Shown: positions 32,825 through 37,491 of the stretch, piece by piece | Position numbering within the stretch: the first letter of the stretch is position 1 | Layout of the letters: each line of letters opens with the position of its first letter | DNA from: a virus | Reading direction: 5' to 3' (one strand) | Virus record (IMG/VR): IMGVR_UViG_3300025168_000236 | Coordinates: 1 to 37,491 of that record | Length of the DNA: 37,491 nt | The notes under the pieces: model-generated | The model's input: the letters and a program-made list of their open reading frames with translations, nothing else | What the model was told of the DNA's origin: nothing | Databases searched by the model: none | Position numbers and translations under genes: made by a program

Positions 32825-32919
32825 CTATTCTTGGAAACCCACTGGTATACCGCCTGTTGCTGCAGCTGTATCATCTGCAAAATTAAAGCCTACCACCGTT
32901 GGCATAACTATTCTTGGAA
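32754..32919. repeat. Perfect 83-bp tandem duplication at the 3' end of the tail-fibre gene
   Basis: Copy 1 is 32754-32836 and copy 2 is 32837-32919, identical by eye over the full unit. The unit length, 83, is not a multiple of three, so the second pass of the ribosome is out of frame and meets a stop after GFQE. Confidence 0.95.
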
Positions 32920-34651
32920 CTTGAGCAACACTACCAGTTCCTCTATTAACTCCGCCTTCTGTTATTATAAGTGCATTAGAGTTTGTATTAGTAGTTGTTC
33001 CAACAGATACAACAAATTTAGTTTCACCCAAACCTTGGTTGTAGTTTACTGGAGGATAAGCAGTACCAACTGGGTTATTTCTATAGCCTAACACCATTTG
33101 GCCGTTTTCTAAGTTTAGATTAGTACCTATACCAAATGCGTTTTGAAGATCTAAACTAGAGTCTGTAGTTATTATAACGTTGTTACCTAAAATATAACCA
33201 GTGTCATTAGATTTAGTTCCTGAAATATTGTTAGAATTTCCTAAAATTATTCCTGATCCTCCAGCACTGGTAAAACTGTTACTCCCTCCTAACACAATAC
33301 CACTTCTAACGTTACTAAGCGTGTTACTAAAACCAGCAACTAAGCATCTCTCTGTTCCAGTATTTACACCTGTTATAGTATTAGATAATCCAAATATAGC
33401 ACAAGCAGTGCCTTCTGTCATAGTATTTCCTTGACCTACTGATATTGAGTTATCAGAGTTTGTAAGTATCTGGTTGTTATTACCTACAGCTAAACAGTGA
33501 TCAGCTCCAGACACAACATCATTATTACCAGCACCAATAACCATAGACGTGTTGTCTACCGTCACACCACCTGGGTTATTACTTAATACAATACCGTTTC
33601 TAAATACAGCTTTACCAGTTTGGTTAGTTTCACTAGCTATAGTTACAAGAGAGCCATTGTCTGTTATATTAGAATTTTGTATACCAGCACCACCAGAACT
33701 CCATTTAGTTAGTTTATTAACTGTACCAGTTCCAGTTACAGTACCACCTCCGTCACTAATCCAAGCAACTCCAGTTCCTGTAGAACTTAACACTTGGCCA
33801 GCTGTTCCAGGGGAACTACTATTGTCTTGTAATACGTTTAAAACTTCTAATGGACAGCTAGCTCTAAGATATGGTCCACTAAACTCTCCACGACCATTCA
33901 CGCTTAAATCTCCACTTATTGACAATCTTTTAGAAATTGTAAAAAACTCGTTTGAAGGATTGTATGTCATAAATGAATCACCAAGCGTTCCATTAGGACC
34001 ATTTGTCCAAATTGGTAAAGTGTTAGTAGTACCAGTTCCAGTTACAGTTCCATTATTAGTGGCTTGTATTTGAACTGTATTACCGCCTTGGTCAGCTAAT
34101 GTAATACCAGTTCCAGCTTCAAAACTAACATTATCTACAGTTCCGCCAGATCCTGTTAATACTATTTTATAATCATCCGCACCGCTTACAGCGCCTGTTA
34201 AATCGTAAGTTGTATCAGTGTCACCTGCTACCCAAGCAACTCCAGTTCCTGTAGAACTCAATACTTGACCTGCTGTTCCAGAAATATTACTACCGTCTTG
34301 TAATGGACAACTAATTCTAAGATAGGGTCCACTAAACGCTCCACGACCACTTACACTTAAATCTCCATCTATTGACAGTCTTTTAGAAATATTGAAAAAC
34401 TGGGTCGCAGGGTTATAGGTCATAAATGAATCACCTATATTCTGGCCATCAGGAGTAAACATGGCTATTGTGTTTAAAGTACCACCGCCTGCTATTAAAT
34501 TATTAGAACTTATAATATAATCTCCTAAATCACCTACTGTTAAACTTTTTGTCCGATTTTTATTAGGTGCTGATTGAGACGAATCGGTTATAACAAAACT
34601 GTCTGAATCATTAGGTGTTGTTTGTTTTGGGTAACTATATATTATTGCCAT
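32825..34651 (-). CDS. Tail fibre protein with YadA-like beta-roll repeats, truncated at C-terminus (608 aa)
   Basis: The N-terminal residues 1-45 (MAIIYSYPKQTTPNDSDSFV, then ITDSSQSAP) match the start of the upstream 703-aa fibre and probably anchor it to the virion. Two copies of a ~90-residue module (GDSFMTYNPATQFFNISKRL and GDSFMTYNPSNEFFTISKRL, each ending SSTGTGVAW) lie at about 52-145 and 200-305. Residues about 375-505 hold short Gly/Asn repeats (AVGNNNQ, SVGQGNT, IFGLSNT, VAGFSNT, VLGGSNS, ILGNSNN) typical of YadA-head-type trimeric beta-rolls. The last residues GIPVGFQE arise from the 83-bp duplication; the likely original end, GGLYHNAGELRIRLT, lies downstream out of frame. It probably recognises the host surface. 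Confidence 0.82.
   Translation of the reverse strand: MAIIYSYPKQTTPNDSDSFVITDSSQSAPNKNRTKSLTVGDLGDYIISSNNLIAGGGTLNTIAMFTPDGQNIGDSFMTYNPATQFFNISKRLSIDGDLSVSGRGAFSGPYLRISCPLQDGSNISGTAGQVLSSTGTGVAWVAGDTDTTYDLTGAVSGADDYKIVLTGSGGTVDNVSFEAGTGITLADQGGNTVQIQATNNGTVTGTGTTNTLPIWTNGPNGTLGDSFMTYNPSNEFFTISKRLSISGDLSVNGRGEFSGPYLRASCPLEVLNVLQDNSSSPGTAGQVLSSTGTGVAWISDGGGTVTGTGTVNKLTKWSSGGAGIQNSNITDNGSLVTIASETNQTGKAVFRNGIVLSNNPGGVTVDNTSMVIGAGNNDVVSGADHCLAVGNNNQILTNSDNSISVGQGNTMTEGTACAIFGLSNTITGVNTGTERCLVAGFSNTLSNVRSGIVLGGSNSFTSAGGSGIILGNSNNISGTKSNDTGYILGNNVIITTDSSLDLQNAFGIGTNLNLENGQMVLGYRNNPVGTAYPPVNYNQGLGETKFVVSVGTTTNTNSNALIITEGGVNRGTGSVAQVPRIVMPTVVGFNFADDTAAATGGIPVGFQE
33761..34470 (-). repeat. Internal duplication in the tail-fibre gene
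   Basis: Two similar segments, about 33761-33985 and 34232-34450, share stretches such as CCAAGCAACTCCAGTTCCTG and CATAAATGAATCACC, interspersed with point differences and one short insertion. They encode the two ~90-residue modules of the 608-aa fibre. Divergence is largely synonymous, so both copies look functional. Confidence 0.75.
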
Positions 34652-34654
34652 TTA

Positions 34655-36766
34655 TTATTTATAAATTTGAAAGTTAACAAGCATGTTTGTTCCTCCTGCT
34701 TTACCTGTTAAACCTGCTGGTAATAAAACAAAATCAAAATAGTTAGCGTTTTTATTTTCTACGTAACCTATGGCTGGAACTTCATTACCATTTTGATCTT
34801 CAGTTGAAGATTCAAATATAATATTAACCATGTAACCTGTATCAGTGTCTGTTCTACCAGCAAAGTTTACTCTACACATTATTCGAGCTGATGTTGAGTT
34901 ATTCGCGAATGTCCAATCATTTAATGTTCCACCAAAGTCTTGAGTGTTAGATGTAACATTACCTTGATTTTTAAATAAAGGAGTACCTGTAGCACTTACT
35001 GATATTGAAAAATTAATTGGTACAAGGCTTTTAGCTAATACATCTTGAGTTTCTTGCAACGTAGCTTTATAAACTTTATTTCCTCCTGAAGTGTCATTAA
35101 TTATAATAGTATCTGCAAGATCTAATGAAGGTGCTGGTGTGGCTGCGGATTCTATTATATTTCTATTACCAACATATTCTACCTGTATAGTTGTTTCATA
35201 GGTTGGGGAAATTGTGCTATTTGATATTGCTGCTATACCACTGCCATTAGTCAACTGAGACCATACACCGTTTCCATCACCTCTTAAAAATTTAGTAGCA
35301 TCTGGCGAGCCAATAGCTCTTAGTGAATATTCTAAATTACCTGTTGTTAATATGGGATCAGCGCCTGCTCCACCGGTAACTCCTCCGCTTATAAAGTTAC
35401 TATCACTACTTCCAACGCTTGTGACTGTACCAAGAGAAGAAGGGCCATTTATAGTTAAAGTATTACCTGTTAAAGTAGTTGTTATATTAGTACCACCAGC
35501 TATATCTATAATACCGCCTGAACTTATAGCAGTAGGACCACCTGAATCTCCTTGAAGACTAAATGTGTATGTCCCTGGAATTGTAGATAATGTTTGAAGT
35601 GAACCATTACCTAACACAACATCATTACTTGTACCATTCCATGGTATAGTTAATGTGCCGTTTGCTGTTAAAGCAGGTGAAGGCCCCAATGAAGCCGTAT
35701 TGCTACTTGTTGCTATTATACTAGTTATACCAGAAGCACCAGTGTAGTCTATGGTTAATCTTTTAAGACCATTATCCCAGTCTGTTTCTATAGATGTACC
35801 TCCAGCAAACTCTATAGTATCTCCAGACGCCACTGTTGTAGCCGCACCTGAGTCACCATCAATAAGCCATGAATAAGTACCTGCTATAGAAGAAGTAGCT
35901 TGTAGCGCTCCTGTACCATCTATAAACTGACTTGTTGCACCAGATCCTGCGACAACAAATGTACCTGCTGAGATAATTGGATTAGGCGTAGAAACAGTAA
36001 AAGCAGAAGGCATTGTTAAACCTACGCTTGATACTCCACCTGAACCACCACCGCCGGTATAAACAGGTATATTAAGTTCTGTTCCTGCTGAGTTAAAAGC
36101 AGCTGCACCTGTAGTGCCATTGTTTGTTATTGTAAACGTTGGCATTTTACCGTTAAAAGTATTCCAGTCTGTAGAACTTAAATATCCGTCGGTAGAGGTT
36201 GTAGCTTGAGTAATACCTATATTAGGTGTAGTTGTTCCTGTTACTGTTATAGGTGCTGTCGATGTTATAGAACTTAGTCCTGGTGTTGACCAGTTTCCTA
36301 AATAATCTAAATATTGTCCTGCTGATCCACCGGTAATACCAATTGTTAGAAGCGGAGTGGTAGTGGAGTTAGTAACACTTGTTGTAAAAGCTGCTATTGC
36401 TGTAGAATCTACTGCAAAATTAGTTACAGTTCCAATTGTACCTAAGTTGTTTATAGCATTTGTTATCGATGTGTTAGTAAATGTGAATATATCACCCGTT
36501 GTGGCTAAACTATTACCTCCACTTTGAACAGGTCCTGTATTTAAATCAAGAACTACAACTGGTCCAGTGGAGTTTGTCACTGATAAAAAATTGGAATTAG
36601 TAGAAGTTACACTGGTTATTCCACTGCCACCTCCACCTGTTCCAAGAGCTAAAACGCTATTTATTGTTACTGTTCTGGTAGGATTACCTTCTACAGAGAC
36701 ATCTGATATAAGTAATAAATCTTCTGCCTTAGGCGTTACTGTAGTATAAGAATTAATTATAGCCAT
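34655..36766 (-). CDS. Tail fibre-like virion protein (703 aa)
   Basis: The protein has 703 residues and is Gly/Thr/Ser/Asn-rich throughout, with very few charges. The N-terminal residues 1-40 (MAIINSYTTVTPKAEDLLLI, then SDVSVEGNPTRTVT) are related to the 608-aa fibre. Repeated strand modules include GYLSSTDWNTFNGKMPTF (about 190-210), IPGTYTFSLQGDSGGP and IAGTYSWLIDGDSGAA, which repeat a [I/A]xGTYxxxxxGDSG pattern. The C-terminal ~120 residues form a more compact domain (FSISVSATGTPLFKNQG, DWTFANNSTSARIMCRVNF, YFDFVLLPAGLTGKAGG) that may be the receptor-facing tip. The gene ends 3 bases before the second fibre gene. The receptor is unknown. Confidence 0.8.
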   Translation of the reverse strand: MAIINSYTTVTPKAEDLLLISDVSVEGNPTRTVTINSVLALGTGGGGSGITSVTSTNSNFLSVTNSTGPVVVLDLNTGPVQSGGNSLATTGDIFTFTNTSITNAINNLGTIGTVTNFAVDSTAIAAFTTSVTNSTTTPLLTIGITGGSAGQYLDYLGNWSTPGLSSITSTAPITVTGTTTPNIGITQATTSTDGYLSSTDWNTFNGKMPTFTITNNGTTGAAAFNSAGTELNIPVYTGGGGSGGVSSVGLTMPSAFTVSTPNPIISAGTFVVAGSGATSQFIDGTGALQATSSIAGTYSWLIDGDSGAATTVASGDTIEFAGGTSIETDWDNGLKRLTIDYTGASGITSIIATSSNTASLGPSPALTANGTLTIPWNGTSNDVVLGNGSLQTLSTIPGTYTFSLQGDSGGPTAISSGGIIDIAGGTNITTTLTGNTLTINGPSSLGTVTSVGSSDSNFISGGVTGGAGADPILTTGNLEYSLRAIGSPDATKFLRGDGNGVWSQLTNGSGIAAISNSTISPTYETTIQVEYVGNRNIIESAATPAPSLDLADTIIINDTSGGNKVYKATLQETQDVLAKSLVPINFSISVSATGTPLFKNQGNVTSNTQDFGGTLNDWTFANNSTSARIMCRVNFAGRTDTDTGYMVNIIFESSTEDQNGNEVPAIGYVENKNANYFDFVLLPAGLTGKAGGTNMLVNFQIYK

Positions 36767-36769
36767 TGT

Positions 36770-37015
36770 TTAATTTTTTTTAACCGTGTTAGTTGCACTG
36801 TCATAGGTATGTGTGCTAGGCGTAGTGTCTGCTCTGTCATGCGCGCGTTCACCAGCTGTCATTTTGTTTCTTTTCTGACCTTCAGCTGTAAGTGTGCCAT
36901 CTGGGTTCATATGCCCGCGTTTCTTCAGTAGTGCGTAGGCAAAACCTTTGTCACCTACTTGAGCGATCAGTCTTTTTACTAGCTGATTACGGCCCATATG
37001 CTTCTGTGTTTCCAT
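36770..37015 (-). CDS. Small basic protein with GHMNPDGTLTAEGQKR motif (81 aa)
   Basis: The protein has 81 residues, strongly basic and helical in the first half (KHMGRNQLVKRLIAQVGDKG). It then has RGHMNPDGTLTAEGQKRNKM and TAGERAHDRA, and a Ser/Thr-rich end. I recall the TxEGxKRxxMTAGERAxDRA pattern as recurring in small proteins of marine phages, with no established function. It is the first gene of the leftward block, 3 bases before the fibre gene. Its base composition is less AT-rich than its neighbours (about 48% G+C in the lines at 36841 and 36901), which may reflect transfer or strong codon selection. Confidence 0.72.
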   Translation of the reverse strand: METQKHMGRNQLVKRLIAQVGDKGFAYALLKKRGHMNPDGTLTAEGQKRNKMTAGERAHDRADTTPSTHTYDSATNTVKKN

Positions 37016-37297
37016 ATATCTATATATACTTACAGATAATGGCGAAAACTTACAAAGGGTGACAATAGCCCCTTACTTATATACCTTATAAGGCTAATGT
37101 CATACTAAAAGTATAGCATATATTGGGTTATGGTGCTGTACTTTCCTATTTTTTATTCAACAATTTATGTAAAACACAATGTTTTTAACAGCCCTACCCA
37201 TTATTTTATGATAATTGATCAATTTTTTGGCATTTTTGTTGACAATGTTACAATAAACATTTAGTGTTTTTACTTTACAAACAAAATACAAGTTACA
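37016..37297. other. Non-coding boundary region upstream of the leftward gene block
   Basis: About 280 bases have no credible gene. They hold several inverted repeats: TAGCC(CC)TTA/TAAGGCTA at 37066-37096, including the palindrome CCTTATAAGG at 37084-37093; ATACT/AGTAT near 37102-37114; and the 12-bp palindrome AATTGATCAATT at 37213-37224. On the minus strand TATACT near 37110 could be a -10 element for the leftward operon, but no matching -35 is clear. This is the likely control region between two transcription units. Confidence 0.5.
37239..37267 (+). promoter_or_regulatory. Candidate rightward promoter with internal inverted repeat
   Basis: A perfect TTGACA (37239-37244) is separated by 17 bases from TAGTGT (37262-37267), a weak -10. 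The spacer carries an inverted repeat, AATGTT-6-AACATT (37244-37261), which could be an operator. If the host is a Bacteroidete, this sigma70-type layout would need a phage-specific or atypical sigma factor. Confidence 0.35.
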
Positions 37298-37321
37298 TTG
37301 GATAATAATATAAAACAAACT

Positions 37322-37489
37322 ATGTTACTTATAAATAAATATCAAATACAATTAACTACTAAAATATTAACCAACAATTATATTTCATTACAATTTATAA
37401 ATAATAAACTATTTATACTTCATAATCCTTCAAACATTAATATAAATAAATTACTTACAAAAAATAATATAACTTATAAAATAATATAA
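37322..37489 (+). CDS. Possible small rightward ORF (55 aa), doubtful
   Basis: A frame from ATG 37322-37324 (or TTG 37298) to TAA 37487-37489 stays open through a very AT-rich stretch where stops should be common. However, the predicted peptide contains only Leu/Ile/Asn/Lys/Tyr/Gln/Thr/Ser/Phe/His/Pro and Met. It has no Gly, Ala, Val, Asp, Glu, Arg, Cys or Trp, because the DNA has no G. That composition is abnormal for a real protein. It is the only plus-strand candidate in the window and lies after a possible promoter. Confidence 0.2.
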   Translation: MLLINKYQIQLTTKILTNNYISLQFINNKLFILHNPSNININKLLTKNNITYKII

Positions 37490-37491
37490 TT
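37325..37491 (+). other. 167-base G-free segment
   Basis: From 37325 to the end of the window the plus strand contains no G at all, while C occurs about 22 times. The stretch is otherwise A/T. Equivalently, the minus strand contains no C. It continues to the window edge, so its full extent is unknown. Confidence 0.9.

Noticed and set aside
33549-34073. 174-codon plus-strand open frame opposite the tail fibre
   Set aside because: It is Pro/Val/Leu-rich and mirrors the Gly/Asn/Thr repeat codons of the fibre. It has no start context or recognisable domain.
37066-37130. tRNA gene or small structured RNA in the boundary region
   Set aside because: Several short stems are present but no cloverleaf, T-loop or anticodon arrangement could be drawn.
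37404-37416. T4-type late promoter (TATAAATA on the minus strand)
   Set aside because: The octamer is expected by chance in a segment of this AT content, and no other copies were found at gene starts.

Overview
The window is the virion-assembly half of a tailed phage genome, most likely a short-tailed (podovirus-like) phage of a marine Bacteroidetes/Flavobacteria-type host. The DNA is AT-rich. Essentially every credible gene lies on the minus strand in one long co-directional block, with overlaps or gaps of a few bases. Start codons generally lack Shine-Dalgarno sequences and are instead preceded by A/T-rich, unstructured leaders, as is usual in Bacteroidetes. The host and the podovirus assignment are inferences. 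The second rests on P22 gp10/T7 gp12-like nozzle proteins, internal-virion-type proteins, and the absence of a sheath or tape-measure gene. No integrase, replication gene, tRNA or CRISPR array was seen.

Read in the direction of transcription (high to low coordinates), the order is as follows. (1) 37.5-37.0 kb: a non-coding, partly G-free boundary segment. (2) 37.0-32.7 kb: a small basic protein and two tail-fibre-like proteins. The second fibre is truncated by an 83-bp tandem duplication. (3) 32.6-30.1 kb: a 94-aa protein, a complete GroEL, a GroES overlapping it, and a winged-helix-like protein. (4) 30.1-27.0 kb: a run of small, basic, Lys/Gly/His-rich proteins that share an unusual SPxK / MGHSP short motif, plus a beta-rich small virion protein. 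(5) 27.0-24.2 kb: a 50-aa Cys-containing protein, a small HExxH metallopeptidase-like protein, a 3TM-type holin, a 210-aa protein, two small proteins, a 201-aa protein that reads as two fused GroES-like barrels, and a putative small terminase. (6) 24.1-16.8 kb: large terminase, portal, scaffold-like protein and major capsid protein, the last followed by a terminator. (7) 16.7-13.6 kb: a conserved head-associated protein with its own terminator, and two neck/connector proteins. (8) 13.6-0 kb: a 2021-aa nozzle protein, a 660-aa nozzle partner, and three putative internal or ejected virion proteins. The last is a giant protein with a zinc-protease signature that runs off the left edge.

Together the genes would build the procapsid (portal, scaffold, capsid), package DNA (terminase), fold virion proteins with a phage-specific chaperonin, attach the neck, nozzle and fibres, and lyse the cell. 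The most noteworthy items are: the phage chaperonin set (GroEL, GroES and a separate double-GroES-like protein beside the terminase); the SPxK/MGHSP motif family spread over four consecutive genes; the 83-bp duplication that cuts off and orphans the tail-fibre tip; a GC-rich codon-usage island in the terminase ATPase domain; and a 167-base stretch without a single G on the plus strand.
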